A stretch of DNA of 64,000 bases from Flavobacterium frigoris (GCF_900111075.1 NZ_FOFZ01000007.1:1-64000); one strand, 5' to 3'; positions 35,636 to 44,036 are shown, counted from the stretch's first letter. Made by a program: numbers and translations. The notes: generated from the sequence alone by a model not told the origin.

Positions 35636-36562
35636 ATGGCAAAGTTAACACAAATTCAGAAACTAGAAGTAATACCGCATGAAATCGAAAGGTATTTACA
35701 CGACAATGCAACTACACAAGTAGCACTGCCACAATTAGCAGGCATCGATAAAGCCTATGTAAATCAAATCCTAAAAGGAAATGAAATGATTGGTAAAGCT
35801 AAGATAGCCGATAAATATTACGAGGCAATTGCATTGGCTATTGGGTTTAAATTGGAGAAAACGTACTGGAATCACTTTAACACCTACAATTTTAAACAAG
35901 CTATTATCACGTTTGAAAGAGCCAAAGAAAAGAAAATCCGTTTAGGATTAGATGGAGATACAGGACTCGGTAAGTCCTACGCTGCAATGATGTTTAAACG
36001 CAAATATCCTACTTCAGTATTCCTAGTGAAATGTTCTAGCATCGAAAACTCTAAAGAATTTGCAATCAATCTAGCTGAGGAGGTAGGTGTCGCTACCACA
36101 GGTACCAAAGGGGCTATCATCAAAAGAGTTTGTCAAAAAATAAGAACATTAGGAGGTAATCCGATGATCATTATTGATGAGTTGGAAAACTCCAAAGCAG
36201 GGAATATTCCAACGGTTAAAACTATCGCAGATGAATTACAATATTATGCTGCTGTAGTAGTAATTGGGATTGACGTTCAAAAAATGTTAGCCAAAGCAGC
36301 CGAACGCCGCAAAAACGGTTTTATTCAAACCAATCGCCGTTGGTCATTTGGCTGGACTTACTTAGATCCAGCAATTGGAGAAGACATTGAGAGTATTTGT
36401 ATTGAATTAGGAATCACAAACAAACCCGCTCAAAACTGGCTTAAAGCAAGGGTAAAGGATTTTGATAGTTTAAAAAACATCATTTCAAATGCACTCGAAG
36501 AGGCTGAAAAATCAGAAGAAGAAGTAACTATTTCATTATTAAACGAATTGTACCCATGCTAA
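35636..36562 (+). CDS. MuB-like AAA+ target-selection ATPase
   Basis: Binds target DNA and activates MuA. The 308-residue protein has an N-terminal HTH (LPQLAGIDKAYVNQILKG, about 31-48), Walker A GDTGLGKS (107-114), Walker B MIIIDELE (177-184), and sensor-like VVVIGIDVQKM. The C-terminal helical domain resembles MuB. Order and spacing after MuA match Mu. Confidence 0.93.
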   Translation: MAKLTQIQKLEVIPHEIERYLHDNATTQVALPQLAGIDKAYVNQILKGNEMIGKAKIADKYYEAIALAIGFKLEKTYWNHFNTYNFKQAIITFERAKEKKIRLGLDGDTGLGKSYAAMMFKRKYPTSVFLVKCSSIENSKEFAINLAEEVGVATTGTKGAIIKRVCQKIRTLGGNPMIIIDELENSKAGNIPTVKTIADELQYYAAVVVIGIDVQKMLAKAAERRKNGFIQTNRRWSFGWTYLDPAIGEDIESICIELGITNKPAQNWLKARVKDFDSLKNIISNALEEAEKSEEEVTISLLNELYPC

Positions 36563-36699
36563 AAATTTACAACCCAACACAGCGCATCCTGATTGTTAAA
36601 AACAAAAAAGGAAAAATAGTAAAAGCTTACGGCGGTGCAATAGCTACTGAATACTGGCACAAACACTTAAATAAAATCGCTACTAACTCAATAAACTAA
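36556..36699 (+). CDS. Small early phage protein, 47 residues
   Basis: A short frame starting MLKIYNPTQRILIVKNKKGK, overlapping the MuB stop by seven bases and followed three bases later by the next small gene. It is basic and lacks recognisable domains. The tight gene packing and lack of any non-coding gap support coding. Confidence 0.55.
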   Translation: MLKIYNPTQRILIVKNKKGKIVKAYGGAIATEYWHKHLNKIATNSIN

Positions 36700-36701
36700 A
36701 C

Positions 36702-36875
36702 ATGATAGTATCCAAACAATGGTTAGAAAACAAGATAAAAGAACTTAATCAATGGCTTTTAGACCACGAAAAAGGGAATCATTTTGATTATGCTCCCAAA
36801 AGACAAAGCCGTAATTACTACGTACAAAAATTGATTGACCTCGAAGAAAACCAATTAGAAACAATTAAAATATAA
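36702..36875 (+). CDS. Small early phage protein, 57 residues
   Basis: The frame starts MIVSKQWLENKIKELNQWLL and is predicted to be mainly helical, ending in an acidic helix. It fills the space between the 47-residue gene and the DUF3164 gene. No family recognised. Confidence 0.55.
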   Translation: MIVSKQWLENKIKELNQWLLDHEKGNHFDYAPKRQSRNYYVQKLIDLEENQLETIKI

Positions 36876-36879
36876 CAAA

Positions 36880-37524
36880 ATGGAAGCAATTACAAAACAA
36901 ATTCACGAAATGACATCAGCTGAACTAATCGAATTAGGGAAACAAAGAGCTGCTGAAGAAAACAAGAAACAAGACCAAAGAAAACAGGCTCATTTAAAGG
37001 ACAAAGAGCACTTTTTGAGCGAAGTTTTAGAGCGTTACAATGATGCTCAAGCAATCTTAACTACTCTAAAAGCGGAAACCATAGCCCATGCCGAAAACTT
37101 CAATAACCTGAAGTACGAACTGGAAGGAAAACCAACCAAAGAAGCGAAGAGCTTCGAGCTGAAAAATGAGAAAATCAAAATCATAGTCGAGTCTCAAGAC
37201 CGCTTTGATTTTAATGATGAAGCAATCGTTCACATCAATGCCATCAAGGATATTTTTAGAGAGAAATTCGAAAATAGAAACAAAGGATTCTACAACCTTT
37301 TGGAAAGTATTCTTATCAAAAATGCCAAAGGCGAATACGACGTCAAGATTCTAACCAAAGCACGCAAACAAGTGCGTGAGCTGGGCGATGACAAACTAAT
37401 CGAAGAATTTGACAAGCTTAATGATTGTCTTATCGTAGTAGGTTCTACCAAGTACATTAGAGTCTACACCCTAGACGAAAAGAACAAATGGAAAGATGTT
37501 TCACTTAATTTTTCAAGTCTATGA
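36880..37524 (+). CDS. DUF3164 family early phage protein
   Basis: The 214-residue protein matches the DUF3164 family found after MuB in transposable phages: LKAETIAHAENFNNLKYELEG, SFELKNEKIKIIVESQDRFD, ILTKARKQVRELGDDKL. The first 90 residues form a coiled coil. The family's function is unknown; it is an early-region marker for Mu-like phages. The next gene overlaps by four bases. Confidence 0.85.
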   Translation: MEAITKQIHEMTSAELIELGKQRAAEENKKQDQRKQAHLKDKEHFLSEVLERYNDAQAILTTLKAETIAHAENFNNLKYELEGKPTKEAKSFELKNEKIKIIVESQDRFDFNDEAIVHINAIKDIFREKFENRNKGFYNLLESILIKNAKGEYDVKILTKARKQVRELGDDKLIEEFDKLNDCLIVVGSTKYIRVYTLDEKNKWKDVSLNFSSL

Positions 37525-37760
37525 TAACAGGTTTTATAATTGAATTAGAGGATAATGGGCAGGATTTTTTGAGTTTTACTACCAATGCAAATGGAGTAAT
37601 TGTAAAAACTGAACCATTTCAAGGAGATGTTTGGAATGGAGGTTACATACCTGTAGAGTCGCAAGAAGTAGGAAGACTTTGTATGATGCATAAACCGCCC
37701 AATATAGTATATGGTTATTTAAAACACGAAGTTGTTAAAATAACAGAATTAAAAGATTAA
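37521..37760 (+). CDS. Hypothetical early phage protein, 79 residues
   Basis: An acidic protein starting MITGFIIELEDNGQDFLSFT, with a beta-rich pattern. The start overlaps the DUF3164 stop (ATGA). No family recognised. After it, 70 bases up to the next gene contain only a local stem-like CTTACG...CGTAAG. Confidence 0.65.
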   Translation: MITGFIIELEDNGQDFLSFTTNANGVIVKTEPFQGDVWNGGYIPVESQEVGRLCMMHKPPNIVYGYLKHEVVKITELKD

Positions 37761-37830
37761 ACCCATCCCAAATGGCATACGCTTACGTTCGAGTCGTAAG
37801 TGGGAGCGAAAAAATGAAAAATTAGTAAAA

Positions 37831-38448
37831 ATGAAAGCAATTGGAATCACACAGTTCCTAGACAAATCCTTTGAAGTTTACGACTTCCAAGGTGATTGGC
37901 TAGAGAGTTTCGGTCAACCCGAAAAGAACTTCATAATGTCAATTTATGGAGGTTCTGGAAACGGTAAAACCGAATTTGCTATACAACTTACCAAACACAT
38001 GGCATCATTTGCCAAAGTTTTGTACTGTTCGTATGAGCAAGGGATATCTAAATCATTGCAGGACGCTATTAAGCGTAACGATATGCAAGATTTAAAAGGA
38101 AAAGTAATGTTTACTTCAGGTGGTGTTTTTGATGATTTAATCCTTCGATTAAAACGTCCAGCATCGGGCAAAATTATCATTATTGATAGTTTGGATTATG
38201 CCAAATTGAGCCTTGATCAATTCAAAATCCTAAAGAAAACATTCCCACGCAAAAGCTTTGTTATTATCAGCTGGGCAAAAGGCGACAAACCACGTAATCA
38301 GCATGCAAAAGACATCGAATTTATGTCTTGTATCAAGATTCTAATCAAGAATTTCAAAGCGTACCCAGTGAGCCGTTTTGGCGGGAACAAACCCTTTGTT
38401 ATTTGGGATAAAAAAGACACAACACCAGTACAACAAAAACTTTTTTAA
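37831..38448 (+). CDS. RecA-like P-loop ATPase of the phage early region
   Basis: A 205-residue ATPase. Walker A is GGSGNGKTEF (about 42-51), Walker B is KIIIIDSLDYAK (about 114-125), and FAKVLYCSYEQGISKSL resembles the DnaB/RecA-like SBP2 families. A role in phage replication or transposition is likely but not defined. The next gene begins one base after its stop. Confidence 0.8.
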   Translation: MKAIGITQFLDKSFEVYDFQGDWLESFGQPEKNFIMSIYGGSGNGKTEFAIQLTKHMASFAKVLYCSYEQGISKSLQDAIKRNDMQDLKGKVMFTSGGVFDDLILRLKRPASGKIIIIDSLDYAKLSLDQFKILKKTFPRKSFVIISWAKGDKPRNQHAKDIEFMSCIKILIKNFKAYPVSRFGGNKPFVIWDKKDTTPVQQKLF

Positions 38449-38449
38449 T

Positions 38450-38863
38450 ATGGGAACTCCAAAAAAAAGACAACCAAGAACATTCAACACCTTTAGTGAT
38501 TCTGATAGTGCGGTAAACAACTATCAAAACAACAAGAAAAGAGAGGTCGAAGCATCAAAACCAGTAAGCAGTCAATCGATATCAGCAGAAATGGAATTGA
38601 CAATGAAACGCAAGCGCAGCAACATTCTTACAATCGCCACTAGAACGGGGATAAAAGAAGCCGATAGCTGGACAAAGTTCAATAGTTGGATGTTAGCTAG
38701 TAGTGTTCATCATAAAGCCCTTAATGCTTATGATTATAATGAACTAGACGAATTAGACAAGCAGTTTAGACAGTTAGAAATTAACTATGAACATAGTGCG
38801 CAAAAAGTAGGAAACAAAGCATGGCATCATGCTACAGGAATACCACAAAGCTCTCAAAATTAA
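38450..38863 (+). CDS. Hypothetical early phage protein, 137 residues
   Basis: The start MGTPKKRQPRTFNTFSDSDS (ATG at 38450) follows the ATPase stop by one base and is preferred to an in-frame codon 72 bases upstream inside the ATPase gene. The protein is basic at the start, with a helical second half (YNELDELDKQFRQLEINYEH). No family recognised. Confidence 0.65.
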   Translation: MGTPKKRQPRTFNTFSDSDSAVNNYQNNKKREVEASKPVSSQSISAEMELTMKRKRSNILTIATRTGIKEADSWTKFNSWMLASSVHHKALNAYDYNELDELDKQFRQLEINYEHSAQKVGNKAWHHATGIPQSSQN

Positions 38864-38933
38864 AAAGAGCCCCTAATAATACTATCAGAAGCTCTATCAA
38901 CTTGGCGGTTGTTTGAGCTTCAAAGATAGCTAA

Positions 38934-39164
38934 ATGTCCTACACGAGAAAGAATTTTTTAAAAAGAGTTTTAAAAATCCAAGAAATTGCTTTGCATCATC
39001 GCAAACAAGGCCTGTTTTTTAAAGAAATCTATCATTTACACATCGAAAATCAATTCGATATCTGTAAGCGGACATTTGACTCCTATCTCGGTATAAATGC
39101 TAGAAAACAAATGAGAGAATTACACGAAAAATCACAAAATAACAATCAATTAAACCTTTTTTAA
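38934..39164 (+). CDS. Hypothetical early phage protein, 76 residues
   Basis: A basic protein starting MSYTRKNFLKRVLKIQEIAL; the middle (GLFFKEIYHLHIENQFDICK) could be a HTH-like helical bundle as in small phage regulators. The following gene starts on the next base after its stop. Function unknown. Confidence 0.6.
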   Translation: MSYTRKNFLKRVLKIQEIALHHRKQGLFFKEIYHLHIENQFDICKRTFDSYLGINARKQMRELHEKSQNNNQLNLF

Positions 39165-39410
39165 ATGAAACACGAACTAAAAATCTATCCCGAACATTAC
39201 AGAAATGTGCTGTTGGGATTAAAGAAAGTAGAAGTCCGTTTGAATAATCGGAATTACCAAGAAAATGACCTCTTACTTCTCAATGAATACGACCCCAATA
39301 AACAAAAATACACAGGTGGTCAAGTAATCAGGAAAGTAGATTTTATCATTAAAGATGTAGCGGGTTTAGCCCATAATTATGTGGTTTTGCAAATCTCTAA
39401 ACCCCTTTAA
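39165..39410 (+). CDS. DUF3850 (ASCH/PUA-like) protein
   Basis: The 81-residue protein MKHELKIYPEHYRNVLLGLK...VEVRLNNRNYQENDLLLLNE fits DUF3850, an ASCH-like RNA-binding fold often seen in phages. Conserved Lys-x-x-Glu-x-Arg and the acidic-Tyr region are visible. It may bind RNA; the exact task is unknown. Confidence 0.75.
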   Translation: MKHELKIYPEHYRNVLLGLKKVEVRLNNRNYQENDLLLLNEYDPNKQKYTGGQVIRKVDFIIKDVAGLAHNYVVLQISKPL

Positions 39411-39411
39411 A

Positions 39412-39744
39412 ATGAAAATAAAACTAAGTCTAACACCTGAAAACGCCATTATCATAGCTGCAACAATCGAAGCGGTTTATAATTCAAAAGCGATATCGCG
39501 AAGGGAAAAATCAACTTTATCAATTGCACTTGATGTTGCTGCTAAGTTGGATGGTAAAGCGATTCATATTAAGGCAAAAATGAATCTTTTTGACGCAAAA
39601 AAGAAAATTAATGTCTCCTTAAAATTTCATGAAGCCGATATGTTAGAGTTACTCCTTCTTCAGCAAATCAAAGAAATTCATGAGCCATACGTTAAAATAC
39701 AAATTCAAAAAACAATCAATGATTTAAACCAAAAACTAGCCTAA
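39412..39744 (+). CDS. Hypothetical early phage protein, 110 residues
   Basis: The ATG at 39412 one base after the DUF3850 stop gives MKIKLSLTPENAIIIAATIE. It is helical with a beta hairpin in the middle (KAIHIKAKMNLFDAKKKINV). The stop overlaps the next start by one base. No family recognised. Confidence 0.6.
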   Translation: MKIKLSLTPENAIIIAATIEAVYNSKAISRREKSTLSIALDVAAKLDGKAIHIKAKMNLFDAKKKINVSLKFHEADMLELLLLQQIKEIHEPYVKIQIQKTINDLNQKLA

Positions 39745-39884
39745 TGCACAAGAAAGTAAAAGACAAAAGGCCTGTTTCAAAAATAGAAACAATTTTTGAA
39801 ACCGAGCATCGATTAAGAGGGGAAGCCATACTAATATCAAAAACATTTGTACACACCAAACCGATTAAATTCCTATTAAAATGA
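39744..39884 (+). CDS. Small basic phage protein, 46 residues
   Basis: A short frame MHKKVKDKRPVSKIETIFET... whose start overlaps the previous stop (TAATG) and whose stop overlaps the next start (ATGA). The double translational coupling is the main support. No domain recognised. Confidence 0.55.
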   Translation: MHKKVKDKRPVSKIETIFETEHRLRGEAILISKTFVHTKPIKFLLK

Positions 39885-40216
39885 GAAAAAAGATATACAT
39901 AGCAGGAAAGGTTACAGGACTACTTAGTCAAGATGTAGAAAATAAGTTTTTCATAGCATCAAAAAACCTTTACGACATGGATTTAGAACCTGTAAACCCA
40001 GTACAAGTTGTAAATAACCCCGAAGCAGAATGGAATGAAGCCATGAAACTATGTGTAACCGCCTTAATGCAATGTGATGCGGTTCTAGCATTACCATGCC
40101 ATAGCAGCTCCAACGGTGCTAAAGTAGAGGTTTGGCTCGCAATGAATTTGGCCATACCTGTTTTTTTTGACCTAAACCAATTACGACAATGGAAGAATAC
40201 ACCACCTACGAAGTAA
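39881..40216 (+). CDS. DUF4406 (deoxyribosyltransferase-like) protein
   Basis: A 111-residue protein of the DUF4406 family, related to nucleoside 2-deoxyribosyltransferases: KKIYIAGKVTGL at the start, PVNPVQV, MQCDAVLALPCHSSSNGAKVE (the Asp and Ser-Ser-x-Gly-Ala nucleotide-site pattern) and FDLNQL. It may act on nucleotides during phage growth; activity is unproven. Confidence 0.8.
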   Translation: MRKKIYIAGKVTGLLSQDVENKFFIASKNLYDMDLEPVNPVQVVNNPEAEWNEAMKLCVTALMQCDAVLALPCHSSSNGAKVEVWLAMNLAIPVFFDLNQLRQWKNTPPTK

Positions 40217-40617
40217 CCTTCATCGCTACAAAAGAAAAATGGATTTTTCAGTACAGGAAATCAGATGGGATACTGCATTGTTTTATCAATTTAAAAGGCT
40301 CGAGCTTCATTAATTTGTTACGAAAGCAAACCTTTCCTGAGAATGTACAAATGATTGAAGACTGGGCGAAGTTTAAGAAGATCGTAACCATAGAACTCAA
40401 GATAGACGATTTTAGTTTTGAATCCTTTTGGGATAAATACGACCTCAAGCGCAAAAAGGAACAAGCCCAAAAAGCCTTTGAAAAATTGGATTTAACGAGT
40501 AAAATAAAATGTTTTTCAGCTCTTAAACATTACAACGAGGATTTAAAGAAAACAGGTCAAGCCAAAGCGCATTTAGTGACTTGGTTGAACCAAAAAAGAT
40601 ACAACGATGAGTATTAA
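40189..40617 (+). CDS. Early phage protein with replication-protein-like C-terminus
   Basis: The 142-residue protein overlaps DUF4406 by 28 bases. Its C-terminal half (FWDKYDLKRKKEQAQKAFEK ... LVTWLNQKRYNDEY) resembles the common tail module of phage replication proteins (FW..Y..K..K..A...F..L ... TWLN..R..D). The N-terminal half is unlike known replication initiators. A replication or loader accessory role is possible. It ends within a 31-bp repeat. Confidence 0.6.
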   Translation: MEEYTTYEVTFIATKEKWIFQYRKSDGILHCFINLKGSSFINLLRKQTFPENVQMIEDWAKFKKIVTIELKIDDFSFESFWDKYDLKRKKEQAQKAFEKLDLTSKIKCFSALKHYNEDLKKTGQAKAHLVTWLNQKRYNDEY

Positions 40618-40853
40618 TAACTGGGAACTTACGGCAGAGGAAAAAAGTAAATTATCTGAACAAGACAGAAAGGATTACGAAACCGCGATTAGGTACAAAA
40701 AACACGATTGGGCTTGCGGTTCTTATGGCGGTTGGGTCCGAGGAAATGATATTTTAAAAAAGCTTGGGTGGAAAGAAGAAAAACAAACCGAAGGGAATAG
40801 AAGCTTTGTTTTTTTAGTCAAGCCAAAAAAGATACAACGATGAGTATTAATAA
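40590..40853 (+). repeat. 31-bp direct repeat bracketing a small gene
   Basis: The same 31 bases occur at 40590-40620 and 40823-40853, containing GATACAACGATGAGTATTAA. Each copy holds the end of one gene and the start of the next, in different upstream frames. The first 233 bases between copy starts include all of the 78-residue gene, so that gene is flanked by perfect recombination substrates. Confidence 0.9.
40607..40843 (+). CDS. Hypothetical phage protein, 78 residues
   Basis: Starts MSINNWELTAEEKSKLSEQD inside the first 31-bp repeat and ends KPKKIQR within the second. The middle has HDWACGSYGGWVRGNDILKK, rich in aromatics and Gly. No family recognised. Its gene is bounded by direct repeats and could be gained or lost by recombination. 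Confidence 0.65.
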   Translation: MSINNWELTAEEKSKLSEQDRKDYETAIRYKKHDWACGSYGGWVRGNDILKKLGWKEEKQTEGNRSFVFLVKPKKIQR

Positions 40854-41070
40854 AGCAAAATTAAGATTTTTTGCATTGATGTGGAGGCTTTGTGAACTAG
40901 AGAAACAAAGGAGGTTTAAAATTGATTTAGAATATCACGCTAGAGTTGAGCAATTTGAACGAGAGCCTTTGATTTATATAAGACAAAACGAGTACAAAGA
41001 ACCCGTTTTTTATGAGTATGAAGGAAGTAGATTTATTAGTAAGCCAAAACATAATTTTAAAAAGAGGTAG
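40840..41070 (+). CDS. Hypothetical phage protein, 76 residues
   Basis: Starts MSINKAKLRFFALMWRLCEL (start codon supplied by the second repeat copy) and is basic and aromatic. It overlaps the previous gene by four bases. No domain recognised. Confidence 0.6.
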   Translation: MSINKAKLRFFALMWRLCELEKQRRFKIDLEYHARVEQFEREPLIYIRQNEYKEPVFYEYEGSRFISKPKHNFKKR

Positions 41071-41074
41071 TGAA

Positions 41075-41284
41075 ATGGATATAAAAAAAACAGAATATTA
41101 TATCGAAATAAATGGAAATGATAATAATGGTGAATTTATGATTCGTATCCAAAAAGATTGCTGTCAGTTACAAATTGAGACTGAAGATAATGATGCGTAC
41201 ATAGATGTAAGTTATGCAAAGTTAAAAACAATTAGAAATACAATAAATGAAATCCTAGAAGGATACGAAAAGTTAAATCACTAA
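41075..41284 (+). CDS. Hypothetical phage protein, 69 residues
   Basis: The ATG at 41075, four bases after the previous stop, gives MDIKKTEYYIEINGNDNNGE, a beta-rich N-terminus followed by a helix. A longer in-frame start lies inside the preceding gene and is less likely. Acidic; no family recognised. Confidence 0.55.
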   Translation: MDIKKTEYYIEINGNDNNGEFMIRIQKDCCQLQIETEDNDAYIDVSYAKLKTIRNTINEILEGYEKLNH

Positions 41285-41299
41285 AAAAACAACAATAAA

Positions 41300-41704
41300 A
41301 TGAAAAACTTAAAAGAATTTGTAGACACACTAGTAAAAATTGAATATTTAGACCATTGTAACGCTTATGGCTTCTATCCTTTTCAGATGTACGTAGAGGA
41401 TAAAGACGAAAAAGGAATCATGTGCAGCCTTGATTTAGGTGGTGATATAAGAGCGGTTTACCATGCCTTTGCTGAGCATTACAGTAAAAACCCTAAACGA
41501 GTGTACTTAGCAGTAGATTTCCCTGCTATTGGCGATATTCTAAGCGATTTTGTTTGCATTATTGCCTACGAGAAAGAAGAAATGACCCTCTACGCAATAC
41601 CCTACAGCGTCGAGACTGGAGAAACCTTCTCTGAGGTAAGAGATAGTGAAATCCTTAACAAAATACACGATGATTTAGGATTATTTATTTATAAAATTAA
41701 CTAA
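41300..41704 (+). CDS. Hypothetical phage protein, 134 residues
   Basis: An acidic protein starting MKNLKEFVDTLVKIEYLDHC, mixed alpha/beta, with VYLAVDFPAIGDILSDFVCI in the middle. No recognised family. It is in the same run of small early genes, where anti-defence or host-takeover proteins are common; nothing specific supports that here. Confidence 0.65.
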   Translation: MKNLKEFVDTLVKIEYLDHCNAYGFYPFQMYVEDKDEKGIMCSLDLGGDIRAVYHAFAEHYSKNPKRVYLAVDFPAIGDILSDFVCIIAYEKEEMTLYAIPYSVETGETFSEVRDSEILNKIHDDLGLFIYKIN

Positions 41705-41736
41705 AAATGTATTCCGTTTAATTTAAAACTAGCAGT

Positions 41737-41970
41737 ATGAGAGCTACAAAATATTTTAAAAACAGTACCGATATGGCAGATTTTGCAAAGCATTTCAAAG
41801 CCTTAAAAAAAAACAATTGGTACATACGCACTACGCTAATTTGCGACCATGTTCTTAACGAAAACCGTAAAGCTATAATATTGGCAACAGGTGAAACCAT
41901 TATGCAACGCCTAATCACTTGCAAGGTGTGTAATGAGCATGGGAATGCTGTAGAGCCTATTAAAAAATAA
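41737..41970 (+). CDS. Hypothetical phage protein, 77 residues
   Basis: A basic protein starting MRATKYFKNSTDMADFAKHF with a possible zinc-like pair TCKVCNEHGN near the end. Followed by a strong terminator, it is the last gene of the early run. No family recognised. Confidence 0.6.
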   Translation: MRATKYFKNSTDMADFAKHFKALKKNNWYIRTTLICDHVLNENRKAIILATGETIMQRLITCKVCNEHGNAVEPIKK

Positions 41971-41981
41971 CGTTTTATAAG

Positions 41982-42012
41982 AAAGCCGTTCATTTATTGA
42001 ACGGTTTTCTTA
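41982..42012 (+). terminator. Terminator of the prophage early region
   Basis: AAGCCGTTCA and TGAACGGTTTT form a 10-bp stem with a TTTA-type loop and following Ts. It separates the early genes from the secreted-protein cargo gene. Confidence 0.82.
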
Positions 42013-42039
42013 CTTTTGGTAACCTTTAAAATTAGAAAA

Positions 42040-42987
42040 ATGAAAAAACTATTATGCTTTTTGCTATTAATACCAACATTCTTAATTGCTCAAAACAAAC
42101 CTGATTGGGAATACGACTTTAACAGACCTATTGGGGCTTTCTTTCCAAATTACTTCCCTATGACTAACAAGTATATGCCCGCCCAAAATACCTATTACGA
42201 ATACAATTGGGTATCGAATAACATGCAAAATTTGATACATAGTTATTTCAAATTACATCGTAATTCTAATGATATAAATGGAGATGATTATATTATCAAT
42301 ACCTATAAAACGACTGCTGGAAGTGCAATAGATAATTTAAAAATTAAGTACAATCTATTTCAGGTATATGGGCTTTATGTGGTGAGTTCTTTAGAGGTTA
42401 CAGGAAGCAAAGTTCAAGTAATAAAACTATTTATTTATCTTTATAATAACGAGCTTCAAAGTGCAAATTTAAAAAATGGTTTCATCAAGACAATGGCTCA
42501 AGATGTAGCTATCTACAGTATTGTAAATGGCGTTGCATCAATAAAAATAACGAATGGTGTTTATAAAAACAGTACTCAATTTAAGACAGATTTTGAAAAA
42601 AGAAAAGAGAAGTTTAAAACAGATTTAATGCTTGCAAAGTTGGAAGACGAACAGCGAAAATTAGACTATGAAGCTGATATTAAAAAAAGAAAAGCGCAAT
42701 ATACAGCTGACAGTATAGCTCGAAAACAGGAAACAATTAAAGTCCATTTGGATTGGGCTAATGAAGAAGCTTCCAAACCTAAAGAATCTATAAATGTATT
42801 TTATTTTAAAAAGTCGGGTAAAAAAATAGCTTTTAAAAACCAACCTTCGGAGGATTTAGAAAAGCTAATAATTGAAAAAACAAGTGATAGTAAAAACGGC
42901 ACTTATTCCGCTTATGTTAAGACAATTGCAGTTTTAGAAAACAAAAGTTATACTATTAAAATAAATCCAACAGACAAAACATTTTAA
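42040..42987 (+). CDS. Secreted protein, probable prophage cargo (moron)
   Basis: A 315-residue protein with a signal peptide (MKKLLCFLLLIPTFLIAQ), best started at 42040. The mature part has a globular N-terminal half and a long charged helix (FEKRKEKFKTDLMLAKLEDE...) followed by a beta-rich tail. Secreted non-structural proteins between early and late phage modules are often lysogenic-conversion cargo. No family recognised. Its stop overlaps the convergent stop of the next minus-strand gene by four bases. Confidence 0.65.
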   Translation: MKKLLCFLLLIPTFLIAQNKPDWEYDFNRPIGAFFPNYFPMTNKYMPAQNTYYEYNWVSNNMQNLIHSYFKLHRNSNDINGDDYIINTYKTTAGSAIDNLKIKYNLFQVYGLYVVSSLEVTGSKVQVIKLFIYLYNNELQSANLKNGFIKTMAQDVAIYSIVNGVASIKITNGVYKNSTQFKTDFEKRKEKFKTDLMLAKLEDEQRKLDYEADIKKRKAQYTADSIARKQETIKVHLDWANEEASKPKESINVFYFKKSGKKIAFKNQPSEDLEKLIIEKTSDSKNGTYSAYVKTIAVLENKSYTIKINPTDKTF

Positions 42988-43502
42988 TCATCAAACTCAA
43001 TAGTTAGTTCTCCTTTTAAATCTAACGTATCATAATCGCCCTCTTGGTAATCGCCTCGAGGGCTTTTTCGTCCTGAATAACTACACTCGTAAGTCAATAA
43101 GTAGATGTTTACAATAGAATCCATTTTATTAAAACCCTCAGAAACAACTTCTAGTTTGCCAGTTTTCTCCGTTTCAATAGTTTGTGCGATTTCGTCAATA
43201 CAATCAATAAAATCTAAGAACTGCAAAGCTAAATCCTTGTTTAGTGATATGTTACTTGTATCTCTCAGTTGCTCAAAACAACAATAAAACGTTATTGTAG
43301 CAATCGGTGCATCGCCACTATGATCGATGTCCCAATCTACAAGTAACGAAGGTCTTGAGAATAGTTCGAAGTTTTCTTCAAACTGATCTTGTCCAGCGTA
43401 TAGATCAATATATTCGACTGGAGCAATATTCTTATCAGTAAATTTGGCTTTGTTCTCCCCTGTGCCAAAGGCTTCAATTAGTTTGTTGTAAAATGCTTTC
43501 AT
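42984..43502 (-). CDS. Phage structural protein, possibly tail completion
   Basis: The 172-residue acidic protein starts MKAFYNKLIEAFGTGENKAK and has PSLLVDWDIDHSGDAPIATI followed by alternating strands, reminiscent of tail terminator/completion proteins. It is the last gene of the minus-strand late block, 16 bases after gpG. The function is inferred from position and general pattern only. Confidence 0.5.
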   Translation of the reverse strand: MKAFYNKLIEAFGTGENKAKFTDKNIAPVEYIDLYAGQDQFEENFELFSRPSLLVDWDIDHSGDAPIATITFYCCFEQLRDTSNISLNKDLALQFLDFIDCIDEIAQTIETEKTGKLEVVSEGFNKMDSIVNIYLLTYECSYSGRKSPRGDYQEGDYDTLDLKGELTIEFDD

Positions 43503-43518
43503 TTAAATCGGGTTTAAC

Positions 43519-44034
43519 TTATTTTAGAATCTCGTTTATTTCTCTTTGTACTAGTCGTTCTATTCTACGTAACAAGATGGTCGATTCTCCAATGAACTGC
43601 CTTTTTGGTAATGTTATTTTACGCTTACGGCGGTGTGCTTTTACGGTTTCAGTTCTTCCCTTTCGAGTACGAGAATGTGTTTTTATATTGATCGTTTGAT
43701 TGATAACTGCGCCTTCATTGTGCGCTTCAGCATATTGCACATCCGTTCCAATCGTTACGCTGTTACGAGTTACTTTCGTTTTACGAATGGAGCGTTTTAA
43801 ACGTCCAGATTTGACCATTAACGAACCTCGTGCAGCGGCTTTCTTTTGTTCTTCACTCAGCCATTCAGGCGATGGTTTACGAGCTTTCCAAGCCGTTACA
43901 CCCTTATCTACCCAGTTCTTACGTACAAATCGTTCCTTGCTGAAATTGACGGCTTCAATAGCCGCCAATTCAGGGAATTTATCATATAATTTACTCAAGC
44001 GGTTGAGCTTTTTTAAAAAGTCCGGGCTTATCAT
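43519..44034 (-). CDS. Virion morphogenesis protein (Mu gpG-like)
   Basis: The 171-residue protein matches the phage virion morphogenesis family: WKARKPSPEW, ARGSLMVKSGRLKRSIRKT and VTIGTDVQYAEAHNEGAVIN, with a basic C-terminal half and KRQFIGES. In Mu gpG takes part in head-tail joining. The gene is two bases from the tape measure gene. Confidence 0.88.
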   Translation of the reverse strand: MISPDFLKKLNRLSKLYDKFPELAAIEAVNFSKERFVRKNWVDKGVTAWKARKPSPEWLSEEQKKAAARGSLMVKSGRLKRSIRKTKVTRNSVTIGTDVQYAEAHNEGAVINQTINIKTHSRTRKGRTETVKAHRRKRKITLPKRQFIGESTILLRRIERLVQREINEILK

Positions 44035-44036
44035 AT

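Noticed and set aside
37772..37825. 17-codon frame MAYAYVRVVSGSEKMKN between early genes
   Set aside because: Too short to support and overlaps a local inverted repeat; not listed as a gene.
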